Below, in pieces: positions 1 to 5,712 of a stretch of 9,358 nucleotides of DNA. This stretch comes from Candidatus Bathyarchaeota archaeon (lineage in GTDB: Archaea > Thermoproteota > Bathyarchaeia > 40CM-2-53-6): NCBI GenBank assembly GCA_005882955.1, contig VBBB01000085.1, positions 5,265-14,622 on the forward strand, read 5' to 3'. The position numbers and the translations under genes were made by a program. A model generated the notes under the pieces. That model made no database searches. It was not told the DNA's origin and saw nothing but the letters and a program-made list of their open reading frames with translations. Within the stretch, counting starts at the first letter, position 1. Each line of letters starts with the position of its first letter.

Positions 1-405
1 GGTCTTCAAAGCTACAAGTTCGGCAAGTCCATCACTATACCTCGCGATCAGCCACTTCCAAGGTCTGTGCTCGACACTATCTCGGATAACAGTGACCGAG
101 GCCTCCACACGCTGATTCTCCTAGACGTTCAGGCCGGGAAAATTTCTCAAATGACCATACGAGATGCGATAACAAAGATGACCACGGCCGATCCTCGCCT
201 CGAACCACGACTGGCCGTCGGAGTCGCCAGGGTCGGTTCGAAGGATGAGAGGGTCAAAGCATCCAGAATGGAGGAGCTGATCGGCGAAGACTTCGGCGTT
301 GGTCCGCAATCGATAGTCGTAGTTGGCCGGCTTCACTTCATGGAAGCTGAGGCGCTTGAATTACTCTGTGGAGCCAGCCACGATAACCTACGTGAACCAA
401 GTTGA
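1..405 (+). CDS. dphB: Diphthine synthase, C-terminal part (5'-truncated by the window edge)
   Basis: DphB is the SAM-dependent methyltransferase that methylates the modified histidine of elongation factor 2 during diphthamide synthesis in the cytosol. The frame is open from base 1, so only the last 134 residues are present. Family hallmarks visible: the SYKFGKS...TIP strand near the window start, ERGLHTL-like 'DRGLHTLILLDVQ', 'VGVARVGSKDERVKA' and the C-terminal 'VVVGRLHFMEAEALELL', which closely match the C-terminal SAM-binding half of archaeal DphB as I know it. The protein ends at a TGA (403-405) that overlaps the TTG start of the DUF357 gene, so the two are probably translationally coupled. 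The start and promoter lie outside the window. The assignment is confident; only the N-terminal half cannot be checked. Confidence 0.95.
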   Translation, partial: GLQSYKFGKSITIPRDQPLPRSVLDTISDNSDRGLHTLILLDVQAGKISQMTIRDAITKMTTADPRLEPRLAVGVARVGSKDERVKASRMEELIGEDFGVGPQSIVVVGRLHFMEAEALELLCGASHDNLREPS

Positions 406-659
406 AAGAGAGCGCGTCTGAGCGAACCGTCAAGTATGTTGAGGCGACATCTGCCTCTCTGAGGCGGATGAAGCCAAGAAAGCTTCCGGCCTCGGTCGTA
501 CAGCGGCAGTTTGACTATGTCCTCGAAATGGTGCGAGGCTACGTGAAGGATGCTCGACACTACGCCGAAAATCGGAAACCAGTTACATCCCTCGCATGTA
601 TAGCGTATGCTGAGGGATTGTTAGATGCTCTGAAGTTCCTCGAGCTCGTCGATTTCTAG
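402..659 (+). CDS. DUF357 family small helical protein
   Basis: An 85-residue protein starting with TTG (402-404), which overlaps the dphB stop codon in a TTGA arrangement. No ATG or GTG gives a better start, and this one keeps the conserved N-terminal 'SERTVKYVEAT' segment. The sequence is predicted all-helical, with the features I associate with archaeal DUF357: an N-terminal ER.xKY(I/V)E.T helix, then 'VLEMVRGYVKDARHYAE' and 'CIAYAEGLLDALKFLELVDF', where an alanine-rich helix ends in xGLLDA. The function is unknown. The overlap argues for co-transcription and coupled translation with dphB. It ends with TAG. The family call rests on pattern memory and would be settled by a profile search. 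Confidence 0.85.
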   Translation: MKESASERTVKYVEATSASLRRMKPRKLPASVVQRQFDYVLEMVRGYVKDARHYAENRKPVTSLACIAYAEGLLDALKFLELVDF

Positions 660-725
660 CCTCAAATCTAGAGTAACACTGCTCTGATATCCGGCAGATG
701 CCCTTTTCATTATCGGCTCGGAAAA

Positions 726-1292
726 ATGGTCAACTGTAGCGCCTGTTCGGGTATCATTCATCGCGACGAGCTTGTGTCGGCTGCTTTCAGCCAAGAGGGG
801 AAGAGGAGCTACTATCACAAAGGCTGCGAAGAGAAAGCCGAGTATCTCTCTCGATGGAGAGAGGAAGCAGCCTGGGCATTTAGAGCTGTTAGGCTGAGTG
901 TTACGGAGTGGGAGGCTTGTAGTCCCAAGAAGCACTTGGGAGTCTGGCAGTCCATCTTCATCGCTCGGAGAGACGAGGATATCTGGTGTCCAGACTGTGG
1001 TGTGAAGATTGCCCGGCATGAGGGTCTGACGTGTTCATCGTGTGGTGCTCGTGGTATTGTTGTTGGGGTTGAGGCTACCAAGATGGTGTTTACCCATAGA
1101 CAACCGCTCTACAAACTTCTAGTTCACTGTACGGAGAAGGGGGAGGATTCGACGAGCTACGCTATCTCAAGCGGGTTCACACCGGTCGCGATTACTTCTC
1201 GCAAGAAGGTAGAGACAGCGGAATCACAAGCCCCCGCAATGATGCTTGAGTACGAACGCAAAGAGAATCTGAAGAAAGGACTCAAAGTCTAA
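726..1292 (+). CDS. Hypothetical protein with two CxxC zinc-knuckle pairs
   Basis: A 188-residue soluble protein of unknown function. Two likely zinc sites are visible. The N-terminal one is C4-x2-C7 ... H31-x2-C34 ('CSAC', then 'YYHKGC'), a LIM/treble-clef-like spacing. The central one is C88-x2-C91 ... C103-x2-C106 ('CPDC', then 'CSSC'), a classic zinc ribbon. Between them is an amphipathic, Trp-rich helical stretch (residues 38-80). The C-terminus is lysine-rich. No signal peptide or membrane helix is seen. The ATG at 726 follows an A-rich stretch, and no strong Shine-Dalgarno is visible. It is separated from the DUF357 gene by 66 bp and closed by a strong terminator overlapping its stop codon, so it is the last gene of its transcript. 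Nucleic-acid or protein binding is plausible but inferred only from the zinc sites. Confidence 0.75.
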   Translation: MVNCSACSGIIHRDELVSAAFSQEGKRSYYHKGCEEKAEYLSRWREEAAWAFRAVRLSVTEWEACSPKKHLGVWQSIFIARRDEDIWCPDCGVKIARHEGLTCSSCGARGIVVGVEATKMVFTHRQPLYKLLVHCTEKGEDSTSYAISSGFTPVAITSRKKVETAESQAPAMMLEYERKENLKKGLKV

Positions 1293-1320
1293 CAGGCTCT
1301 TCCGGGAGCCTGTTTTTCTA
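1291..1320 (+). terminator. Hairpin plus U-tract terminator of the zinc-knuckle gene
   Basis: A perfect 9-bp stem, AACAGGCTC (1291-1299) with GAGCCTGTT (1306-1314) around a TTCCGG loop, runs directly into a T5 tract (1313-1317). It starts on the last two bases of the TAA stop. A second T8 tract follows at 1347-1354. Archaeal RNA polymerase stops mainly at U-tracts, so both may contribute. Confidence 0.8.
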
Positions 1321-1565
1321 GCAGTTGTCTGTAAAGTGTGAAGGACTTTTTTTTGTTCTGACAACCCCCCGGGGCGGGTCGAGAAATAGTTAGCAGAAAA
1401 AGAAAAGATAACAAATCGGCTCGTCTCCAACGGTGATTGGTTGTCCAAAGACATGTTTTGTGTCGCGAGGAGCAACTGCTTTTGAGATTTTTCGGGAGGG
1501 GGTCTCGCCAGTTGAAACTGTTCTGGGCGAGTCTCGCATTTCAGAGCGCAGAATAGAACGGTCGA

Positions 1566-1576
1566 CTGTTTTTCTA
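1566..1576 (+). terminator. Possible U-tract terminator inside the intergenic region
   Basis: The 11-mer CTGTTTTTCTA is identical to the tail of the terminator at 1310-1320 and is preceded by the self-complementary AACGGTC/GACTGTT (with one G-U pair). This suggests that a second transcript ends here, although no gene precedes it. Confidence 0.35.
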
Positions 1577-1907
1577 ATCGCGGATTAAGCGTGGAGATCA
1601 GCGTGAAAAAGTCGCGACCTCAAATCGGCTGCCCAGATTCTGGATCAGGGCTTGTTCTGCGCTCGTTGGGTCTCGAACGGAACGGTCTGCGTGATTCTTA
1701 TCGTCGAACAGCTCGGCGCGGTAACGGTGAATGGTAGCGTTTAGGGTTGGAAGTTGAGATCTGGGGTTGCACTGATGGATTCTTGGGACCGAATCTCTCC
1801 GGTAGGAACTTTTGTGGCCCATCAGTACGAATGGAGAGCCGGTTTTAGCGGGCTTCGGGAGTTCACAGCTTGTCTTTCGTGCTGGATTTTGGGGTTGAAC
1901 TTTGCAA

Positions 1908-1918
1908 CAATATACCTT
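1908..1918 (+). promoter_or_regulatory. TATA-like element before the 145-aa gene
   Basis: The sequence CAATATACC lies about 40-45 bp before the ATG at 1954. With usual archaeal spacing, transcription would start near 1935-1940, giving a leader of roughly 15-20 nt. This is inferred from spacing and composition only. Confidence 0.4.
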
Positions 1919-1940
1919 TTTTAGTAGAATAGCGTCACTG

Positions 1941-1961
1941 TGGGGCTGCAAGAATGCCCCA
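1941..1961 (+). promoter_or_regulatory. Hairpin across the start codon of the 145-aa gene
   Basis: TGGGGC (1941-1946) pairs perfectly with GCCCCA (1956-1961) around a 9-nt loop that contains the AU of the AUG. The first G-rich strand is also the only ribosome-binding-like sequence. Folding would hide part of the start codon, as expected of a translational control hairpin. It could also be chance. Confidence 0.35.
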
Positions 1962-2391
1962 TATCGAAACCACAGACCTGTCCTTCATAGCCGACAGAGT
2001 ACAACCCCAGACGTGGACCCTTTTCCAGGTCCTGAGAACCAGAATGAGACAGATGAAAGGCGTGACCATGAAGGTACAGTACGAGAAGCACACGAGGGAA
2101 CCAATACCCGCGTTCTTCTACGGTAGCAGACAACTCTTCCACGTCCACGCTAGAGGAGAAGAGATCAGCGCAACAATACATTCCGACCAGAAGGCACGGA
2201 CCAGAATAGTCGAAGACCAGTCTATTGACTGGAGAACCAGAGACCAGGTGAAGAAGTCCACCTGGGCAGCCTTCACCCTCAGATCCTCAAAGGACCTCGT
2301 CCCGTTCATGGAGCTCGTCAGAGCAAAATACGAAATGATCAACCAAGAGGCCTCGGGCAAGCAGGAAGAACAGCGCCCTATAGCGTTCTAG
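1954..2391 (+). CDS. Hypothetical 145-aa protein with strong codon bias
   Basis: A 145-residue soluble protein that I do not recognise with confidence. The middle reads as alternating strands ('IPAFFYGSRQLFHVHARGEEISATIHSD') followed by helices ('SKDLVPFMELVRAKYEMI'), an alpha+beta layout that recalls the small DUF3788 / YjbR-like domains; this is only an impression. There are no Cys residues, signal peptide or membrane helix. Codon use is striking: 11 of 14 Arg codons are AGA, every Phe is TTC and every Asp is GAC, unlike flanking genes. That pattern fits either a highly expressed gene or recent transfer. It stands alone between the long intergenic region and a convergent gene. The start codon sits in a hairpin (1941-1961). 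It ends in TAG. Confidence 0.75.
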   Translation: MPHIETTDLSFIADRVQPQTWTLFQVLRTRMRQMKGVTMKVQYEKHTREPIPAFFYGSRQLFHVHARGEEISATIHSDQKARTRIVEDQSIDWRTRDQVKKSTWAAFTLRSSKDLVPFMELVRAKYEMINQEASGKQEEQRPIAF

Positions 2392-2475
2392 ATATCAGCG
2401 CCGACTATGCACATGAACTGATTCCCGAAAGATGTAGTATCCATTGAGATGCTAGACGACTGGGAGACGAACACG

Positions 2476-2492
2476 GCTGAGACTATCTCAGC
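2476..2492. repeat. Perfect hairpin between convergent genes
   Basis: GCTGAGA (2476-2482), loop CTA, TCTCAGC (2486-2492): a 7-bp stem with a 3-nt loop lying between the stop codons of the two convergent genes. It could help bidirectional termination, but neither side has a U-tract. The rest of 2392-2519 shows nothing I can assign. Confidence 0.35.
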
Positions 2493-2519
2493 AATAGCTC
2501 CAGCAAGTTTCACAGTCAT

Positions 2520-4523
2520 TCAACGTGGGCGGGCAGGAGGTCCTTTGATCGGTTGAGGTTTCGGACTACTCTCACCCGATTCAGCGCTCCGAAATAAATG
2601 ATGCTGGACCAAGAAATGCTGGACCAAGAAGTCGAAAAGCCGTTTCTTCAACAGTCTGAAACGCGAAACCCGGAAGACGAATCCCCTCGTCCGGTCGATC
2701 TGGAACGGCACAGAATCCGAGGAGATCCTTCTCCTCTCCATTTTGGGAACCGATAGAAATCGATGCGACTTTCCTCTCGACCTTACAATACCAAGCTCGA
2801 TGACACCATCAGCCATGGTCCTGAGCTTCGCTGCAGCGTCGTCAGGTATCGCGCCCTTTGAAGCAGTCTCAATGAACACTCCACCAGTCTTCTTCACCTT
2901 CGCACTGAGCGTCTGGATGAAATTAATCGCCTGTTTCTCATCAACTCCGTTGAAAATTGGGGTCAGAGAGTCCAGCACCACAGTCACAGGGCCTCCCTTG
3001 GCCTTGGCGATGAAGGACGTGATCTGGATATTCAGCTCAGTGAGGTCCGACGGGTCCTTGATTGCCCCCTCGTCCTGACCCGCTAAACCAGAATAACAGT
3101 CAATGATCTTCAGACGGCCCTTTCTGAGATGAGAGATAATGTCCCAACCAAACTCTGTCATTCTGGATTGAATATCTTCGGGAAACGCATCATACGACAA
3201 CAGAGCACATAATCGGCCTGATTCCAACTCGTCGTGAAGGAGCTGGTAGGAGAGTATCGTCTTCCCGCTTCCTATGTCGCCAAGTAGGAGAATGCTTGCG
3301 CCTCTTGGTAGCGGTCCGTCCATCATCTGTTCTAAGTGCTGGAATCCTTCGAGGGAAGTATCAAACCGTTTTACGGTCACGATGCCCCCTAAGACAGCTA
3401 CGATTCCTGCGGCCACGAAAGGCCAGTAGCTCAGGGGCGACGTTACTATTTGCAAGGGAAGAGAAGTTGCTAGATCGGGCCCTGTGTTTCCAAACCCATC
3501 GTTCACACTGTTGGCGCTCACAATCAAAGTCCAGGTTCCGCCTGGATCGAATGTAGAGACAGGATAGCCTGTGGATGTGTAGAATCCGAAACGTGAAGTG
3601 TCATACGCGGCAGTGAGATTTGCGATTAATGCTCCCGAAGGGTTCCTAAGGCCGACCGCGTATTGCCCGGAGGTCAGATACGAGGTGCCGAGGGAGTATT
3701 TTATTCTGAAGAAAGCGTGAATGGAGTCTCCAGTAGAGAAGCTTGTCGTCGGATCTCCCTTTGAGTTATAGGCGACCAATGAGTCGATTATCAGATCATT
3801 CTTGGCAATCGTGATGTTTACCGGAGCGCTCATCCCGGAGTTTCCTATAGTATCACTGGCTTGAACGACCATTGTCCACGTCCCGGTCGGATCCGAGCTG
3901 GAGACCAGATAGTTGACGGTGTAGACTCCAGGGCTTGTCTGGGGTAGGAGTAGCCGTCCACTCGAAGGGGTGTTTGCATAAACCGTGGCTGCATTGTCAG
4001 GACCACTGAGGGCCGACACAGTCGCACTGATTATTGTGGTCTGTCCTCTTTGCAGAACAGTTCCAGGAACCGGCTGGGAAATCACTACGTTCAGCGCTGA
4101 GCTGACAGTGAACTGGCCCGTTGCTACTGTGCCGATGCTAGTTGGAGAGGTTTGGTTAACATAGACATTGTAGACCCCTCCTACATCGGTAGCCACTGTG
4201 CCATTCGCGGCGGTAAACGAAGGATCCGGATAGAATTGTGACACACCACCATTTCCACGATTATCGGTAGTTACTACCTTGGAAACGGTTGCGCTCCCTG
4301 TCCCGTTGGGTTTTACGACATCGAAGGTAACAGTGTACGCACTATTCCTCGTCCCGCCTGATACGGTCAAGGTCATTGTGATCGTGCTCCCAAGACTGGC
4401 CGGGACTGTTGGGCTGATCGTTAGAGTGTATGGAGCTACCGCCTCAACGAGTGGAACTGCCGCTAGGGAAAGGGTTAGAGCTAGGGCTACTAGGGGGATT
4501 AGAGCGCGTGGTCTGGTTAGCAT
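2520..4523 (-). CDS. Membrane-anchored KaiC/RAD55-like ATPase with extracellular Ig-like domains
   Basis: A 667-residue protein with unusual architecture. A Sec signal peptide (about 1-28, positively charged start, Leu/Ala/Val core, A-x-A-like end 'VEAVA') leads to roughly 330 residues of Ser/Thr/Gly-rich beta-sandwich sequence, which look like three Ig-like domains (about 32-140, 143-240, 243-361; the recurring 'DPTGTWTMVV' and 'DPGGTWTLIV' are typical Ig/BIg endings). One membrane helix follows (about 365-385), then a cytosolic RecA-fold domain (387-620) with Walker A GDIGSGKT (415-422), Walker B VTVVLDS (513-519) and a KaiC-like C-terminal region ('KMERRRISSD...FQIDRTRGFVF'). A basic tail (620-667) contains FLVQHFLVQH, made by a 15-bp tandem duplication. 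It probably senses something outside the cell and signals through an ATPase inside; substrate and partners are unknown. It is monocistronic, with no neighbour on its strand. Confidence 0.85.
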   Translation of the reverse strand: MLTRPRALIPLVALALTLSLAAVPLVEAVAPYTLTISPTVPASLGSTITMTLTVSGGTRNSAYTVTFDVVKPNGTGSATVSKVVTTDNRGNGGVSQFYPDPSFTAANGTVATDVGGVYNVYVNQTSPTSIGTVATGQFTVSSALNVVISQPVPGTVLQRGQTTIISATVSALSGPDNAATVYANTPSSGRLLLPQTSPGVYTVNYLVSSSDPTGTWTMVVQASDTIGNSGMSAPVNITIAKNDLIIDSLVAYNSKGDPTTSFSTGDSIHAFFRIKYSLGTSYLTSGQYAVGLRNPSGALIANLTAAYDTSRFGFYTSTGYPVSTFDPGGTWTLIVSANSVNDGFGNTGPDLATSLPLQIVTSPLSYWPFVAAGIVAVLGGIVTVKRFDTSLEGFQHLEQMMDGPLPRGASILLLGDIGSGKTILSYQLLHDELESGRLCALLSYDAFPEDIQSRMTEFGWDIISHLRKGRLKIIDCYSGLAGQDEGAIKDPSDLTELNIQITSFIAKAKGGPVTVVLDSLTPIFNGVDEKQAINFIQTLSAKVKKTGGVFIETASKGAIPDDAAAKLRTMADGVIELGIVRSRGKSHRFLSVPKMERRRISSDSVPFQIDRTRGFVFRVSRFRLLKKRLFDFLVQHFLVQHHLFRSAESGESSPKPQPIKGPPARPR
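2601..2630. repeat. Perfect 15-bp tandem duplication
   Basis: The unit ATGCTGGACCAAGAA occurs twice head to tail (2601-2615, 2616-2630) within the 3' end of the KaiC-like gene. It is a multiple of three, so it duplicates the five residues FLVQH without shifting the frame. It looks like recent slippage in a tail under little constraint. Confidence 0.95.
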
Positions 4524-4677
4524 CTAGTGTCGACGGCCGCGGGTATTCTCCAGAGGGGGGTCGAAGGCGTGCCGCGGAAGGGTTGTGTTACCGTGAGACA
4601 ATTAGCGTAGGAACAGACCATAAGGGAAGTCTTTGCTTCGCAAAACCGCGGGAATTCAGCTCTCGCAAACTCCGACA

Positions 4678-4689
4678 ATCTTTATTAGA
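4678..4689 (+). promoter_or_regulatory. TATA box of the tRNA-Lys gene
   Basis: ATCTTTATTAGA (4678-4689) is A/T-rich, in a GC-rich setting, centred about 41 bp before the first tRNA base. Usual archaeal spacing would put the start near 4708-4712 with a leader of about 15 nt. No element of equal quality is seen for the divergent KaiC-like gene in 4524-4724. Confidence 0.55.
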
Positions 4690-4733
4690 AATCTTGGAGT
4701 TGCGGCGCACTTGGCGGGTCTTCTGGGCCCGTA

Positions 4734-4763
4734 AGCCGGATCATCAAAAGGTCTGGCCGGGCG
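4734..4763 (+). other. tRNA intron 1 (after position 9), canonical BHB
   Basis: 30 nt, boundaries unambiguous from the tRNA fold. Central helix CCCG (4728-4731) with CGGG (4758-4761); bulges UA|A (4732-4734) and CG|G (4762-4764); inner helix GCCGGA (4735-4740) with UCUGGC (4752-4757), one G-U pair; outer helix CUGGG (4723-4727) with CUCAG (4765-4769). Cutting between the second and third bulge bases gives exactly the exons required by the fold. Confidence 0.92.
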
Positions 4764-4785
4764 GCTCAGCCAGGTAGAGCAGCAG

Positions 4786-4801
4786 GCTCAACGGGGCTGA
4801 A
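4786..4801 (+). other. tRNA intron 2 (after position 30), canonical BHB, 16 nt
   Basis: The tRNA fold alone allows several registers here because of short repeats. Only one register gives a BHB: central helix CAGC (4780-4783) with GCUG (4796-4799), bulges AG|G (4784-4786) and AA|G (4800-4802), inner helix CUC/GGG (4787-4789, 4793-4795) with a 3-nt loop, outer helix AGAG/CUCU (4776-4779, 4803-4806). At 16 nt it is close to the shortest length this motif permits. Confidence 0.9.
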
Positions 4802-4814
4802 GCTCTTAACCTGA

Positions 4815-4844
4815 AGAACGAGCCCACGAGTCTCGTTCGGGGAA
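4815..4844 (+). other. tRNA intron 3 (after position 43), relaxed BHB
   Basis: 30 nt by the tRNA fold (one base of ambiguity, 4814-4843 being equivalent). Inner helix GAACGAG (4816-4822) with CUCGUUC (4832-4838), 7 perfect bp, runs directly into a central helix ACCU (4809-4812) with GGGG (4839-4842), in which the A-G pair is mismatched and one pair is G-U. Bulges are GA|A and AA|U. The outer helix is poor, so this motif is degenerate. Confidence 0.75.
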
Positions 4845-4960
4845 TGGTCGAGGGTTCAAATCCCTCCGGGCCCGCCACAATCGACTCGGAGCCTTTCACT
4901 CTAAGAAGGCTAGTTTGATAGGAAAGCGGACCACTACTAGATTTGACTCGTCCTAGCCTA

Positions 4961-5110
4961 ATGAAACGTGTTCACAAAAATCCAAAGATCATCGAGCGTT
5001 CTTGTACGAAGCACGGCGTTTACACTGGACCGTATTGCCTCGAATGCTATGAGAAAGCGATGGGCTCAGACGAATCGCCGGTCTTGGATGAGAAATCAGA
5101 GTCCGACTGA
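4961..5110 (+). CDS. 49-aa zinc-binding mini-protein
   Basis: A short frame, ATG 4961 to TGA 5108-5110, encoding a 49-residue protein that begins MKRVHKNPKIIERSC. It contains C15-x2-H18 ... C26-x2-C29 ('SCTKHG', 'YCLECY'), a compact four-ligand zinc site, followed by an acidic tail ending ESESD. The Cys/His spacing, the basic N-terminus and the acidic tail are what a real small protein would show; the overlapping frame starting at 4968 is rich in Ser/Arg and looks like a shadow. The function is unknown. It follows the tRNA by 83 bp and precedes the DUF1684 gene by 42 bp, so co-transcription is likely. The overlapping frame ends in 'TEIEQAVVVLIRVNQE' with an ATGA overlap on the next start, which leaves open a frameshifted, longer C-terminus. 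Confidence 0.6.
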   Translation: MKRVHKNPKIIERSCTKHGVYTGPYCLECYEKAMGSDESPVLDEKSESD

Positions 5111-5152
5111 AATAGAACAAGCCGTCGTAGTGCTGATCAGGGTCAATCAAGA

Positions 5153-5686
5153 ATGAAGACCCAATTTGAACAGGAAGTTCTATCGCTCCGCGTGGACAAG
5201 GACTCCTTCCTCAGGAATGACCTAGATTCCCCGATTCCACCAAACGAGCGCCCCAACTTCAAAGGACTGAACTATTTTCTACCCGACCCCGGCTACCGAG
5301 TCACTTCGAAGCTGGAAAGATTCGACACCCCAAAGCCCATCATCATGGCAACTAGCACGGGAACGCGACAAGCCTACTTGAGGTATGGAGAGTTCTCTTT
5401 CGAGATTGAGGGACGAGGCCTGAAGTTGATTGTCTACAAATCTAGCGAGGACCCTTACGCTCGGTCGCTCTTCATACCTTTCTCCGACGAGACATCTGGT
5501 CGCGAGACATATGCAGCAGGAAGATATCTGGACCTAGAGGAGCAAGGCGGGGACAATTACGAATTCGACTTCAACATGGCTTACAATCCCTACTGCGCCT
5601 ATAGTGAAGAGTATACTTGTCCGATACCTCCTGTCGAAAACAAGTTCCCTGTTAAGATTCTCGCCGGAGAGAAGAATTACAAATAG
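5153..5686 (+). CDS. DUF1684 family protein
   Basis: A 177-residue soluble protein. The characteristic DUF1684 features are all visible: N-terminal 'FEQEVLSLRVDKDSFLRND' and 'SPIPP', then 'FKGLNYFLPDPGYRV' (37-51), 'MATSTGTRQAYLRYGEFSFEIEG' beta strands, 'LFIPFSDETSGRETYAAGRYLD' (105-126) and the C-terminal 'FNMAYNPYCAYSEEYTCPIPPVENKFPVKILAGEK' region. The family is widespread in bacteria and haloarchaea and its biochemical role is not established, as far as I know. Length and motif order are normal and complete. The ATG at 5153 gives the usual N-terminus. It lies 26 bp before the HEAT-repeat gene, on the same strand. Its family distribution makes transfer from bacteria possible, but codon use is not obviously foreign. 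Confidence 0.9.
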   Translation: MKTQFEQEVLSLRVDKDSFLRNDLDSPIPPNERPNFKGLNYFLPDPGYRVTSKLERFDTPKPIIMATSTGTRQAYLRYGEFSFEIEGRGLKLIVYKSSEDPYARSLFIPFSDETSGRETYAAGRYLDLEEQGGDNYEFDFNMAYNPYCAYSEEYTCPIPPVENKFPVKILAGEKNYK

Positions 5687-5712
5687 GATGAGTTGACGGT
5701 AGACCGAGATCT

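Larger units (their letters stand above)
1321..1953. other. Long intergenic region, no convincing gene, several structured elements
   Basis: About 630 bp without a convincing coding region. Items seen: a stem CTCGCC (1504-1509) with GGCGAG (1526-1531); a 10-nt inverted repeat, GAGCGCAGAA (1544-1553) and TTCTGCGCTC (1655-1664); a hairpin TAATC-GCG-GATTA (1575-1587); a copy of the terminator 11-mer CTGTTTTTCTA (1566-1576) identical to the one at 1310-1320; and a TATA-like element near 1910 serving the next gene. The minus-strand frame across 1598-1951 encodes no recognisable or protein-like sequence. I do not recognise RNase P RNA, SRP RNA, 5S rRNA or C/D boxes. A non-coding RNA ending near 1573, or a long leader, remains possible. 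Confidence 0.5.
4725..4877 (+). tRNA. tRNA-Lys(CUU) interrupted by three introns, CCA encoded
   Basis: Four exons, 4725-4733, 4764-4785, 4802-4814 and 4845-4877, join to a 77-nt tRNA. Acceptor GGGCCCG (4725-4731) pairs perfectly with CGGGCCC (4867-4873), followed by discriminator G and encoded CCA. U8, A9, the D-stem GCTC/GAGC with A14, G15, GG(18-19) and A21, the anticodon loop CTCTTAA (anticodon CTT at 4805-4807), variable TGGTC and the T-arm GAGGG-TTCAAAT-CCCTC are all present. The anticodon stem is GCAGG/CCTGA, with one G27-A43 mismatch. The exons match the usual archaeal tRNA-Lys closely. Introns fall after positions 9, 30 and 43, none at the common 37/38 site. Two have perfect bulge-helix-bulge motifs. 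Standard gene finders may miss or misplace this gene. Confidence 0.93.

Noticed and set aside
1598..1951. 117-aa minus-strand frame in the long gap
   Set aside because: The translation is rich in Ser, Arg, Pro, Asn and Lys without a recognisable core, and no promoter or ribosome site was seen. It looks like chance.
2449..2559. 36-aa plus-strand frame between the convergent genes
   Set aside because: Too short, overlaps the 3' end of the KaiC-like gene, and has no recognisable motif.
4629..4642. Small TTTGC-TTC-GCAAA hairpin in the tRNA/KaiC-like spacer
   Set aside because: Short, with no U-tract and no repeat elsewhere. No role can be supported.
4430..4777. 115-aa plus-strand frame over the KaiC-like start and the tRNA
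   Set aside because: It crosses a signal-peptide coding region and a tRNA exon. It is a shadow frame.
4786..4826. Reading the tRNA as tRNA-Leu(CAA) with one large anticodon-loop intron
   Set aside because: The downstream exon then cannot close the anticodon stem. The three-intron tRNA-Lys model keeps all invariant bases.
5060..5110. A BHB intron joining the 49-aa frame to the overlapping tail
   Set aside because: The best pairing (CUCA with UGAG) would remove 24 nt, which does not change the frame, and it has no inner helix.
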